A stretch of 64,000 bases of DNA from Flavobacterium franklandianum (GTDB lineage: Bacteria; Bacteroidota; Bacteroidia; Flavobacteriales; Flavobacteriaceae): the NCBI RefSeq assembly GCF_007097365.1, contig NZ_VJZR01000001.1:186001-250000 (forward strand), written 5' to 3'. The notes below the pieces were generated by a model. The model saw only the letters and a program-made list of their open reading frames with translations, searched no databases and was not told the origin of the DNA. The translations under genes were made by a program, and so were the position numbers. Below are positions 18,528-27,325 of this stretch, piece by piece (within the stretch, counting starts at the first letter, position 1; each line of letters opens with the position of its first letter).

Positions 18528-19964
18528 TTATTCAATAATCCAAGTGTCCTTGCTACCTCCGCCTTGAGATGAATTGACAACCAACGACCCTTCAGTAAGC
18601 GCCACACGAGTAAGGCCGCCAGGAACAATTTTTACGCCATCAGGTCCAAATAAAGCATAAGGTCTTAAATCTACATGTCGCAGTTTTAGTTGTCCATCGA
18701 TCAGGCAAGGCACTGTACTAAGCTGAATAATGGGTTGTGCAATAAAATTCCTTGGATTGGCAAGAATTGCTTTCTTCCCTTTATCAAGTTCTTCCTCAGT
18801 GGCTTTATTGCCCATAATCATTCCATATCCACCACTTTGATTGGTTTCTTTGATGACCATATTCTCCATATCGGCAAATACGAATTCCCGTTCCTCTTTA
18901 TTTTCCATTTGATAGGTCGGAACATTTTTTAGAATAGGCTCTTCATTTAGATAGTATTTTATCATATCAGGTACATAAGCATATACAGCTTTATCGTCTG
19001 CAACCCCATTTCCTACTGCGTTTACTAAGGCAACATTTCCCATTTTGTAAGAGCTAATCAATCCGGGAACTCCCAAAGCACTATCTTGTCTAAAAACCAA
19101 AGGATCTAAATAATCGTCATCAAGGCGTCTGTAAATTACATCTACTTGTTCTAAACCAGAAGTGGTTTTCATGTAAACATTATTGTTGTTTACAACCAAA
19201 TCTCTTCCTTCTACTAACGGAATTCCCATTTGTCTCGCTAAAAAAGTATGCTCATAATAAGCCGAATTGTAAACGCCAGGAGTTAGCAAAACGACATTAG
19301 GATTTGAAATGCTTCGAGGCGACATTGAGATTAAAATGTTGTGTAAGACCATAGGATAATTACCCACCATACTTACCCGATTCGAAGTGAGCATTTCCGG
19401 AAAAATTCGCTTTGTAATCTCTCTGTTTTCAAGCATATAGCTTACTCCACTAGGACATCGAAGATTGTCTTCTAGCACATAAAACGTGCCGTTTTCACCT
19501 CGAATCAAATCGATACCCGCAATGTGAATATGAATATTATGAGGTAATTTTATCCCATGAACTTCTTGAATATAATGAGGACAAGAGGATATTAAAGACG
19601 CCGGAATAATACCTTCTTTGATAATAAGTTGTTCGTTGTAAACGTCCTCTAAAAATAAGTTGAGCGCCTTTAATCGCTGCCCAATTCCTTTTTCTACTTC
19701 GTCCCAATCTTTATGAGTGATTATTCTTGGTATTATATCAAACGGAAATATTCTCTCTATCCCTTGATTGTCATCGCTGTAAACTGTGAATGTAATTCCT
19801 TGGTTCATAAAAAAATCAGAAGCTTGTTTTTGCTTTTGTTCAATGTTTTCGGGACTAAGGTTTTGTAATGTATGTAAAACGTTGCGGTAAGAATTTCGCA
19901 CTCCTTTACTCGAAAACATCTCGTCCCATCCATTTGGGTTCAATTTGGGAATCAACTTCATCAT
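18528..19964 (-). CDS. Circularly permuted ATP-grasp protein (COG2308)
   Basis: A 478-residue amide-ligase-type enzyme of the circularly permuted ATP-grasp type 2 family. It expects ATP-driven carboxylate-amine ligation through an acylphosphate. Family landmarks are visible: IERIFPFDIIPRII (about 68-81), DLIRGENGTFYVLEDNLRCPSGVSYMLENR (about 150-179, split), YRRLDDDYLDPLVF (about 269-282), and the C-terminal acidic/basic patch with LRPYALFG and GGLTRVAL. The substrate is unknown. It heads the ATP-grasp - alpha-E - transglutaminase operon; a candidate -7 box (TAAATTTG on the minus strand) lies at 20026-20033. Confidence 0.88.
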   Translation of the reverse strand: MMKLIPKLNPNGWDEMFSSKGVRNSYRNVLHTLQNLSPENIEQKQKQASDFFMNQGITFTVYSDDNQGIERIFPFDIIPRIITHKDWDEVEKGIGQRLKALNLFLEDVYNEQLIIKEGIIPASLISSCPHYIQEVHGIKLPHNIHIHIAGIDLIRGENGTFYVLEDNLRCPSGVSYMLENREITKRIFPEMLTSNRVSMVGNYPMVLHNILISMSPRSISNPNVVLLTPGVYNSAYYEHTFLARQMGIPLVEGRDLVVNNNNVYMKTTSGLEQVDVIYRRLDDDYLDPLVFRQDSALGVPGLISSYKMGNVALVNAVGNGVADDKAVYAYVPDMIKYYLNEEPILKNVPTYQMENKEEREFVFADMENMVIKETNQSGGYGMIMGNKATEEELDKGKKAILANPRNFIAQPIIQLSTVPCLIDGQLKLRHVDLRPYALFGPDGVKIVPGGLTRVALTEGSLVVNSSQGGGSKDTWIIE

Positions 19965-20486
19965 ATTTTACATTATTAAATAGTCAACTTTTTAAATTAT
20001 TATTTGTTATAATAATTGTTAAAAACAAATTTATTGTTTTATTTTTATCAAAATACCTGTAATGCTGAATAATTAATAATTTATATGATATTCTTTTTTT
20101 TGACTTTTATTTTTGACATATTTATTATTTTTTCACTTCAAATTTAGTATTCATCAATATAATAAACTATAAAAATAAGGACTTCTACCCGTTCTTAAAT
20201 AGGGGGTAAAATTATTAAAAATCTCAATTTTGAACAATAAAAGCTATTAATTAATGGGTGTAGACGCATTTTTTTTAGTTAAATATTGTTGAAGAAATTA
20301 GCAATTGGTAAAAATGGAAAGACCTTATATTTCTAAAAAGTATTTCAAGTAGCCCCGACGAGAATCGAAGCCAAATCATTAACATTCAACAATGATTTAA
20401 ATTTTTAACTAACCCAACATCTTTTGGGGAATCAGAAAGAATAAGTTAATTTTACAAAGGTTTTATTCACCTAAATTTTCTAACAA
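19965..20486. other. Gene-free AT-rich divergent intergenic region
   Basis: 522 bases between the divergent ATP-grasp and TonB receptor genes. It contains a possible minus-strand -7 box (20026-20033) and a degenerate copy of the tRNA-Arg 3' end (20350-20378, listed separately). No riboswitch or gene was recognised. Confidence 0.5.
20350..20378 (-). repeat. Decayed copy of tRNA-Arg 3' end (possible att remnant)
   Basis: TAGCCCCGACGAGAATCGAA and the next 9 bases match the plus-strand sequence of the tRNA-Arg(CCT) 3' end at 24021-24049 at 25 of 29 positions, in the same orientation. The rest of the tRNA is absent. This is what a displaced attachment site next to a tRNA integration target looks like, though the copy is degenerate. 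Confidence 0.5.
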
Positions 20487-22565
20487 TTGTATAAAAATAT
20501 ATTTTCTTTTTTTCTAATTTTCTTTGGTATCGCTCAGGTTTTTAGTCAGGTAAAAACAGATACAATAACAATGCAAGAAATAATTCTGCAAGCTTCTCCT
20601 ATCAAAAACACGCTTCAAAATGCAGCTTCGGCTGTCGCTGTTATCACCACAGCCGATATTAATAAAACCGATGGAATTATTCTTACTCCCGTTTTGAATA
20701 AAATCCCAGGGGTTTTTATGCAACAGGGCGGTTTGAACACCAATAGAATTACTATTCGAGGCATTGGAGCTCGTTCTCAATATGGAACCAATAGAGTAAA
20801 AGGGTATTTTAATTCGATTCCGTTGAGTTCTGGTGAGGGAGAAACTGTCATAGAAGATATTGATGTAGCCGCTATTGAAAAAATCGAAATTACGAAAGGG
20901 CCAAATTCAACTAGTTTCGGTTCTGGTTTGGGTGGCGTAATTCATTTGTTTGCAAAGGAAACGCCTTTGATAGAATCTTTTGGCAAAGCAACATCTACTT
21001 TTGGCAGCTTTGGTTTGCTTCTACAACGACTCTCGGGCGGATTCAGCGATTCGAATTCTAATTTATTCTCTAGTTATTCGGATTTGCAAAGTGACGGATA
21101 CCGTGCCAATAGCTCCTACAAGAGAAAATCATTCAACATACACGGAAATCAAAAAATAGGAAATAAAGGGAATTTGACCTTTTTGGGAATTTTCACTCGC
21201 TTGAAAGCCTATATTCCTAGCTCTTTGAATGAAAATAATTATAACCAGAACCCTGAAAAGGCAGCTACTACTTGGGCAGCTGCGCAAGGATATGAATCTT
21301 ATGACAAATTTTTGATAGGTTTGGGATATGACCATCAATTTTCTAAAAAATGGACTTTGAAATCGAGTCTTTTTTCTAATTTTAAGGACGGTTATGAAAC
21401 AAGACCCTTTGATATTTTGGAGGACAAAACCAATTCGTTGGGACTGCGTTTGCATCTCAATTACAAAGACCGCTTGCTTTCTTTGCCTTTTGAGTTAAGT
21501 TTCGGAACGGAACTCGCAACAGAAAAATACCAGTATTCCCTTTTTAAAAATTTATACTTGTCTCAGCCCGGTCAGGGAAGCATTCAAGGAGATCAGTTTA
21601 GTGCAATTGAACAAAAACGGAAATACATTAATTATTTTTTTCAAATGGAAGTTTGGCTTTCAAAGAATCTTCATTTAGAAACCGGAATCGCCTTAAATTC
21701 AACTCAGTATTCGTTGGAAGATGTTTTCCAAACCAATTCCGAAAATCAAAATAACGACTACACTTTTGGTACTGTTTGGTCGCCCAGAATTGGGTTTTCC
21801 TATAAATTGGGAAAAGGGAAAAACATTTATACCTCAGTTAGCAAAGGATTTTCGGTGCCATCAGTTGCCGAAACCTTGACTCCCGAAGGACAAATCAATA
21901 CCGATTTGAAGCCAGAAACGGGTTGGAACTACGAAATTGGTTTTAAAGGAAATTGGTTCGAAAATAAATTATATACCGAACTCACTTTTTTTAGTACACA
22001 AATCGAAAATTTGTTGGTCGCTCGACGCACCTCCGATGACCAATATGTGGGAATTAATGCGGGCTCGAGTTCTCATCCGGGGATTGAGTTTCTGGTGAAT
22101 TACAAACTATTAGATTCCAATACCTTCCAAATTACTCCTTATTTTTCTGCGACACTAAATAACTTTAAATTCAAGGATTTTGTAGATGCCGAAGCCGATT
22201 ATTCAGGTAATAAGCTCACGGGTGTACCTAATAAACAATGGAGTTTAGGATTGGATGTAAGCATAAAAAAAGGGTTTGGTGTAAACATTTCCTATCTCAC
22301 GGTTGGTAATATCCCGATGAATGATTCTAATACAAAATACAGTGATGCCTATTCTTTGCTAGATATTAAAACCACCTATTTATTTACGATTCTTAAAGTG
22401 CTCAAAACAGAATTGAGTGCTGGAATCAACAATGCCTTAGACGAAAAATATGCGGCTAGTATTTTGCCAAACGCAGTCGGTTTTGGTGCTGTTCCACCAC
22501 GATATTATTACCCAGGCAATCCAATAAATTATTATGGAGGTTTTTCGGTTTCTTATGTTTTCTAA
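20487..22565 (+). CDS. TonB-dependent receptor, siderophore/FecA-like
   Basis: A 692-residue outer membrane transporter. The signal peptide (1-21, ending AQVFSQ) is followed by a plug domain with the TonB-box-like start MQEIILQASPIKNT, then VLNKIPGVFMQQGG, ITIRGIGARSQYG and VAAIEKIEITKGPNSTSFGSG (about 70-145). The 22-strand-type barrel ends in SVSYVF. There is no CarboxypepD-like extension, unlike the receptor at 4169. It resembles FecA/FhuA-type iron-chelate receptors, but the ligand is not proven. The TTG start is fixed by the signal peptide. No anti-sigma or sigma gene is adjacent. Confidence 0.88.
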   Translation: MYKNIFSFFLIFFGIAQVFSQVKTDTITMQEIILQASPIKNTLQNAASAVAVITTADINKTDGIILTPVLNKIPGVFMQQGGLNTNRITIRGIGARSQYGTNRVKGYFNSIPLSSGEGETVIEDIDVAAIEKIEITKGPNSTSFGSGLGGVIHLFAKETPLIESFGKATSTFGSFGLLLQRLSGGFSDSNSNLFSSYSDLQSDGYRANSSYKRKSFNIHGNQKIGNKGNLTFLGIFTRLKAYIPSSLNENNYNQNPEKAATTWAAAQGYESYDKFLIGLGYDHQFSKKWTLKSSLFSNFKDGYETRPFDILEDKTNSLGLRLHLNYKDRLLSLPFELSFGTELATEKYQYSLFKNLYLSQPGQGSIQGDQFSAIEQKRKYINYFFQMEVWLSKNLHLETGIALNSTQYSLEDVFQTNSENQNNDYTFGTVWSPRIGFSYKLGKGKNIYTSVSKGFSVPSVAETLTPEGQINTDLKPETGWNYEIGFKGNWFENKLYTELTFFSTQIENLLVARRTSDDQYVGINAGSSSHPGIEFLVNYKLLDSNTFQITPYFSATLNNFKFKDFVDAEADYSGNKLTGVPNKQWSLGLDVSIKKGFGVNISYLTVGNIPMNDSNTKYSDAYSLLDIKTTYLFTILKVLKTELSAGINNALDEKYAASILPNAVGFGAVPPRYYYPGNPINYYGGFSVSYVF

Positions 22566-22679
22566 TACATTTCAATATAAAATTACTGCAAATTACTTGT
22601 TCGGAGACTTTTTGTTTGTTACCTCAGGAATTCATGATATAATTCTAAATCTCAATTAAATTTTGGTTATCAACAGCTA

Positions 22680-23804
22680 TTAATTTGGAATTATTTTAAA
22701 AATTCCTTTTCCTTCGACAGCGATGTAAATCAAGCCATCTGGACCTTGTGCCACATTTCTTACTCGGCCAATGTCTGTAGCAATTTTTTGACGCTCAATT
22801 ACTGTATTTCCCTTCAATTTTACTAGTTCCAGATATTGAAATTTTAGAGAACCCACAACCAAATGTCCTTTCCAGTCAGGATAACGGTCGCTGGTAACAA
22901 AAGCCATTCCGCTTGGAGCGATAGAGGGTAGCCAATAATAAATAGGATTTTCAATACCCGGTTTTTGGGTCAGTGTGCTTATGGTTGTTCCATCATAATC
23001 AATACCATAAGTGACTATTGCCCAACCATAATTGGCCCCTTTTTTTATGATATTGATTTCATCGCCACCCTGAGGGCCATGTTCGTGTGCCCAAATTTCT
23101 CCCGTTTCGGGATGTTTTGCCATTCCTTGCGGATTGCGATTACCAAAAGTATAGATGGCTTCTTTTGCCCCTTCCTGACCTACAAAAGGATTGTCTTTTG
23201 GGATGCTTCCGTCATCATTCAATCGGTATATTTTTCCGCAATCACGCTTGATATCCTGAGGGTTTTCCTTGTTGTTACCGCGCTCTCCAATCGAGAAAAA
23301 CAAAAATCCTTCATTGTCAAAAACAATTCTAGAACCAAAATGTTGTCCTTTAGTGGTGTTCGGCGTAGCCTTATACAGAGACTCTATTTGGGTTAAACTT
23401 CCATCTTGTAATTTTGTTCGAATGAGTTTGGTATTGCCACCATCTCCATCGCCTTCTTCGGAAGCATAAGTTATATAAATCCAACCATTTTTGGCATAAT
23501 CGGGGTGAAGGGCGATGTCTAACAAACCGCCTTGTCCTCTGTTGTACACTTTAGGTACATTTTTCACTTCGGTTTTTATGCCATTTTTTATATGAAACAG
23601 AATTCCACTTTTTTCGGTGACCAACATACTTCCATCAGGAAGCCACACCATTCCCCAAGGTATTTGAATATCGGACACCACCTTTTCAAGGGTGTAATTT
23701 TTGACTTCTTCTTTAATGGGAATATCGTTTGGTTTCTCCTGTGCATCGCAACTTAGCGAAATGACAGAAAAAAACAGAATATAGACAAGTGTGAATTTTT
23801 TCAT
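22680..23804 (-). CDS. PQQ-dependent soluble sugar dehydrogenase-like lipoprotein
   Basis: Six-bladed beta-propeller of the glucose/sorbosone dehydrogenase family, about 374 residues. Landmarks: IQIPWGMVWLPDGSMLVTEK (about 41-60), RGQGGLLDIALHPDYAKNGWIYITYA (split, about 85-110), HFGSRIVFDNEGFLFFSIGERG, and HEHGPQGGDEIN (the catalytic/calcium-site region). A lipobox is visible (FSVISLSC), so it is probably a lipid-anchored periplasmic or surface protein. It is expected to oxidise aldose sugars with PQQ and pass electrons onward. The frame runs 24 codons upstream, but MKKFTLVYILF at 23804 is the signal-peptide start. Confidence 0.88.
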   Translation of the reverse strand: MKKFTLVYILFFSVISLSCDAQEKPNDIPIKEEVKNYTLEKVVSDIQIPWGMVWLPDGSMLVTEKSGILFHIKNGIKTEVKNVPKVYNRGQGGLLDIALHPDYAKNGWIYITYASEEGDGDGGNTKLIRTKLQDGSLTQIESLYKATPNTTKGQHFGSRIVFDNEGFLFFSIGERGNNKENPQDIKRDCGKIYRLNDDGSIPKDNPFVGQEGAKEAIYTFGNRNPQGMAKHPETGEIWAHEHGPQGGDEINIIKKGANYGWAIVTYGIDYDGTTISTLTQKPGIENPIYYWLPSIAPSGMAFVTSDRYPDWKGHLVVGSLKFQYLELVKLKGNTVIERQKIATDIGRVRNVAQGPDGLIYIAVEGKGIFKIIPN

Positions 23805-24020
23805 AATTAATGATTTTAAGTCTGTTTGAATGTAAATCTTTTTAAAGTTAATAAAAGAGATTTTATAGAGATACATTTTAGTAAATTATTAACGTATGAT
23901 TTTATAGGCGTCGTCATTTAATAGTTTGCTGTATAGGTGTTTTTTCAAAAGGGGTATGTTCTTTGAACTTTAATCCAAAGCACTTGAAAAATTCGCTATT
24001 ATTTGAGGTTTTATATATTG

Positions 24021-24092
24021 TAGCCCCGTCGGGAATCGAACCCGAATCAAAAGTTTAGGAAACTCCCATTCTATCCGTTGAACTACGGGGCT
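24021..24092 (-). tRNA. tRNA-Arg (anticodon CCT)
   Basis: Cloverleaf read on the minus strand: acceptor AGCCCCG/CGGGGCT, D stem GTTC/GAAT, anticodon stem GGAGT/ACTTT with loop TTCCTAA (anticodon CCT), T stem TCGGG/CCCGA with loop TTCGATT, discriminator A. It decodes AGG. CCA is not encoded. A decayed copy of its 3' end lies 3.7 kb downstream at 20350. Confidence 0.95.
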
Positions 24093-24221
24093 GAAAAATG
24101 AGTACTAAAATAATAACTTAAATGTATTTCTCGAGTAATTTTTTATGATTTCAGGATATCTATTAAGGTTGATATAGATTTTAATAAACGCTGTAATAAA
24201 GATTCACATTCAAATATAAAC

Positions 24222-24251
24222 AAAAAAAGCTAGTCTTTCGACTAGCTTTTT
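24222..24251 (-). terminator. Terminator hairpin, probably of ancestral tRNA-Asn
   Basis: AAAAAGCTAGTC / GACTAGCTTTTT, perfect 12-bp stem with a TTTC loop; on the minus strand a T-run follows. It directly abuts the displaced tRNA-Asn 3'-end copy, so it probably terminated tRNA-Asn before the island arrived. Confidence 0.8.
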
Positions 24252-24270
24252 GCTCCCTCTCTTGGGCTCG
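24252..24270 (-). other. Left attachment-site copy (att-like direct repeat)
   Basis: GCTCCCTCTCTTGGGCTCG (19 bp) is identical to 34541-34559, the 3' end of tRNA-Asn through part of its T loop, in direct orientation. The tRNA body is absent here. It marks the left end of the 10.3-kb island. Confidence 0.85.
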
Positions 24271-24463
24271 CCCCTCGGGACAGATTAGCAGTTAAATCAA
24301 GACTTGACGTTGTTTTACTTCTATTATGATGGCCAATTTGATGCCTATTGATAATTAATTTAATGTTTGTTTGTATACAAAGATAATGATGAATCTTAAT
24401 TCTGATTTATTAAATGAAGATTATTTTTCAGCGAACTAGTTTTCCTTAATTTCTTCCAAAATC

Positions 24464-27325
24464 CTACCCCACCTTCGCAAACCCACTCACAAAAGTTTCT
24501 ACAAATCCAATAATCTTACTCAAGATTCTGTCACCTGTTTTCTTACGTTCCAATACTTTAGGCTTTTCACCTTCTATTAAGTCCAAGAGTTCATCTCTTA
24601 AAGGTTCGCGTTCGGCAAAGAGGTAATTTTCTATTAGCTGTTCTGTTTTTTCTTCTGACAAGTTTTCTTCTTGTACCAGTAGTTTAAAGGCTTTTATCTG
24701 TTCTTCATTCCAGTATTTTTCAAATTGGTCCGGTAGGTCTTCTGTGTCTTCTATTGCGGGAAGGTTTTCTAGTATGAAACGTTCAATAAGTTCTCGTTTA
24801 CTTCTCAAGTTGGCTTCTCCAGTAAGTAAATCAATGATTTCTTTTTGCTTCTTATTTTTCTCGTGAGGATCGGCATTTTTAAGGTTTGCCAATAGATGCA
24901 AGATGTATGTAACATTGATTTCGTCACGGTGGATTAATTCCAATTCGAAATCGACGTCTTCTAAAATGGAAACCTTTTCTTTTTCGTGATTGCTTTTGAC
25001 TTTATCGTATAAATCGAGGTATTTGCTTTTGTAATCTTCAAACAATTGCTCGTCCATATCCAAATCTTCCATCTTGAAATCAGAGAATGTGGTTAGCACA
25101 TTTTTAAGTCGCATAAGTTCACGGAATGCTTTTACAAATTCCAATTCGTCCTTTTCGCTTTGTAAATCGTTCACGCTATTTACCGTTGGAACAATCTTCA
25201 AAAGAGCTGTAACTGCTTCTCCAAATTGTTGTACATAATCCTCATATGGCTGCATAATGATAACGTCTATGGCATCTTTGTTTGAGAAGAGTGCTATGGC
25301 ATCATCTGTAGCTTTTTTGAGGTTACGGAAGACTATTATGTTCCCCTGTGATTTCTGCTCATTAAGAATTCTGTTGGTTCTGGAATAGGTTTGAATCAAT
25401 CCGTGGTGTTTCAAGTTTTTGTCCACATACATCGTGTTCAGATTTGGACTATCAAAACCCGTTAAAAACATATTGACTACCAACAAAATATCGATCTTTT
25501 TGTTTTTTACATTCTTGGAAATATCATTATAATAATTGTAGAACAATACGCTGTCTTTGGTAGAGAATTTTGTGCCAAACATCGTGTTATAATCTCCAAT
25601 AAATTCATCTAGTTTTTCTCTGGAATGTTTGTTTAAACCATATAAGACTTTTGGTTCTTCAACTACCGATAATTCTTCGGGAATGAAACCATTAGCATCT
25701 GCATCGTCTTCATTGGCAGCATAACTGAAAATAGTTGCAATTTTTAAATTGTGTCTTCCTTCTAGTTTCTTAGCTTGAAGAATATCGTAGTATTTAATTA
25801 AGGTTTCCACGCTACTTACGCAAAACATAGCGGTAAATTCCTTACTATGGGTTTTACGACTGTGATTGTCTATGATGTAATCGGAAATTTTGTTTAAACG
25901 TAAAGGCGATTCCATTAATTCCTTAGTATCAATATCTTCCACCTCAATATCGATGTTGGTTTTGCTGTCGTCCTTTTGTTTGTAACGACCCACATATTCC
26001 ACGGAGAACTTTAAAACGTTCTCGTCTTTAATAGCATCTGTAATCACATATTTGTGCAAACATTCGCCAAACAACTCTTTGGTGGTGCGTTTCCCTAATT
26101 CATTCTTTACCGCATTATCAGCAAAAATGGGCGTACCGGTAAAGCCAAATAATTGAATATTATTGAAAAAAGATTTTATACGAGTGTGTGTTTCTCCAAA
26201 CTGCGAACGGTGGCATTCATCAAAAATGAATACAATGCGTTCGTCTTTCAGTTTATCCATTTTACTCAAATACTGCTTTTTACTAATGGCTGTATTTAGT
26301 TTTTGAATGGTGGTTACAATGAGTTTAGTGTCATCCGAGAACTGATTTACCAATGCTTTTGTATTGTCTGTTCCGTCGATGCTTCCTTTGCTAAAGCTAT
26401 TGAATTCTTTTGTGGTTTGGTAATCTAAATCTTTTCTGTCCACCACAAAAACCACTTTTTTGACTTGTGGTAAATTCATTAAAATCTGACTGGCTTTAAA
26501 CGAAGTCAAGGTTTTTCCGGAACCAGTAGTATGCCAGATATAGGCATTTTTGTTTGTGTTCTTTACCGTCTCAACCAATGCTTCTACCGCATAGTATTGG
26601 TAGGGGCGAAGCACCATTAGTATTTTGTAGGCTTCACTCAACACAATGTATTTGCATATCATTTTAGAGATATGGCACGGATCTAAAAAGTCCGTGGTGA
26701 AACCGTTTAATATGTTCGTCAGGCGATTATTGGCTACATCCGTCCAATAAAAGGTTTGCTTGAACGACTGATTGCGGTTGTTAGCGTAGTATTTTGTGTT
26801 TACACCATTACTGATTACAAAAATCTGAACGTACTGGAATAAGGCTGAATTCGCTCCAAAGGAATGGCGTTGGTAGCGGTTAATTTGGTTGAAAGCTTCT
26901 TTGAGTTCCAGTCCACGGCGTTTCAATTCGATTTGTACCATTGGCAAACCGTTAATCAACAAGGTAACGTCGTATCTGTTTTTGTAGACACCATCTATAG
27001 AAATTTGATGCGTAACTTGAAACTGATTTTGACACCAATGTTCCAAATTGATGAACTCAAAATACAAATCCTCTCCATTATCTTTCAGGATGTGTTGTCT
27101 TTCTCGTAGTGTTTTTGCTTTTTCAAAAACAGATCCTTTGTTTAAAATATTAAGCACACGGTCAAACTCTTTGGCAGTAAACTCTTTCTTGTTATGCTTT
27201 TCTAGTTGTACTTTTAGATTGGTAAGCAGTTCTTTTTCGTCAACAATAGTTACGCCCGCATAACCCATTGTTTGTAATTGGGCTACTAATTGTTCTTCCA
27301 GAATTTGTTCAGGTTGCTTTGCCAT
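24464..27325 (-). CDS. hsdR: Type I restriction enzyme, subunit R
   Basis: Motor and nuclease subunit of a type I restriction system; with M and S it translocates unmodified DNA and cuts at a distance. The 953 residues contain an N-terminal PD-(D/E)xK nuclease (Asp119 in YDVTLL, Glu133 and Lys135 in QIELKRRG) and a superfamily 2 helicase with Walker A TGSGKT (267-272), DECH (369-372), and motif III FTGTP (about 395-399). The MFLTGFDSPNLNTMYVDK and QTYSRTNR region of motifs V-VI follows, then a helical C-terminal domain. All key residues are present. It overlaps the fic stop by one base (TAATG), so it depends on the fic promoter. Confidence 0.96.
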   Translation of the reverse strand: MAKQPEQILEEQLVAQLQTMGYAGVTIVDEKELLTNLKVQLEKHNKKEFTAKEFDRVLNILNKGSVFEKAKTLRERQHILKDNGEDLYFEFINLEHWCQNQFQVTHQISIDGVYKNRYDVTLLINGLPMVQIELKRRGLELKEAFNQINRYQRHSFGANSALFQYVQIFVISNGVNTKYYANNRNQSFKQTFYWTDVANNRLTNILNGFTTDFLDPCHISKMICKYIVLSEAYKILMVLRPYQYYAVEALVETVKNTNKNAYIWHTTGSGKTLTSFKASQILMNLPQVKKVVFVVDRKDLDYQTTKEFNSFSKGSIDGTDNTKALVNQFSDDTKLIVTTIQKLNTAISKKQYLSKMDKLKDERIVFIFDECHRSQFGETHTRIKSFFNNIQLFGFTGTPIFADNAVKNELGKRTTKELFGECLHKYVITDAIKDENVLKFSVEYVGRYKQKDDSKTNIDIEVEDIDTKELMESPLRLNKISDYIIDNHSRKTHSKEFTAMFCVSSVETLIKYYDILQAKKLEGRHNLKIATIFSYAANEDDADANGFIPEELSVVEEPKVLYGLNKHSREKLDEFIGDYNTMFGTKFSTKDSVLFYNYYNDISKNVKNKKIDILLVVNMFLTGFDSPNLNTMYVDKNLKHHGLIQTYSRTNRILNEQKSQGNIIVFRNLKKATDDAIALFSNKDAIDVIIMQPYEDYVQQFGEAVTALLKIVPTVNSVNDLQSEKDELEFVKAFRELMRLKNVLTTFSDFKMEDLDMDEQLFEDYKSKYLDLYDKVKSNHEKEKVSILEDVDFELELIHRDEINVTYILHLLANLKNADPHEKNKKQKEIIDLLTGEANLRSKRELIERFILENLPAIEDTEDLPDQFEKYWNEEQIKAFKLLVQEENLSEEKTEQLIENYLFAEREPLRDELLDLIEGEKPKVLERKKTGDRILSKIIGFVETFVSGFAKVG

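Larger units (their letters stand above)
24093..24463. other. Gene-free junction between tRNA-Arg and the island
   Basis: No gene is visible. The region holds the old tRNA-Asn terminator (24222-24251), the left copy of the 19-bp att-like repeat (24252-24270), and about 190 bases of AT-rich island end before hsdR. Confidence 0.6.

Noticed and set aside
20061..20486. Riboswitch upstream of the TonB receptor
   Set aside because: No cobalamin or other conserved core was recognised; only AT-rich sequence and the tRNA fragment.
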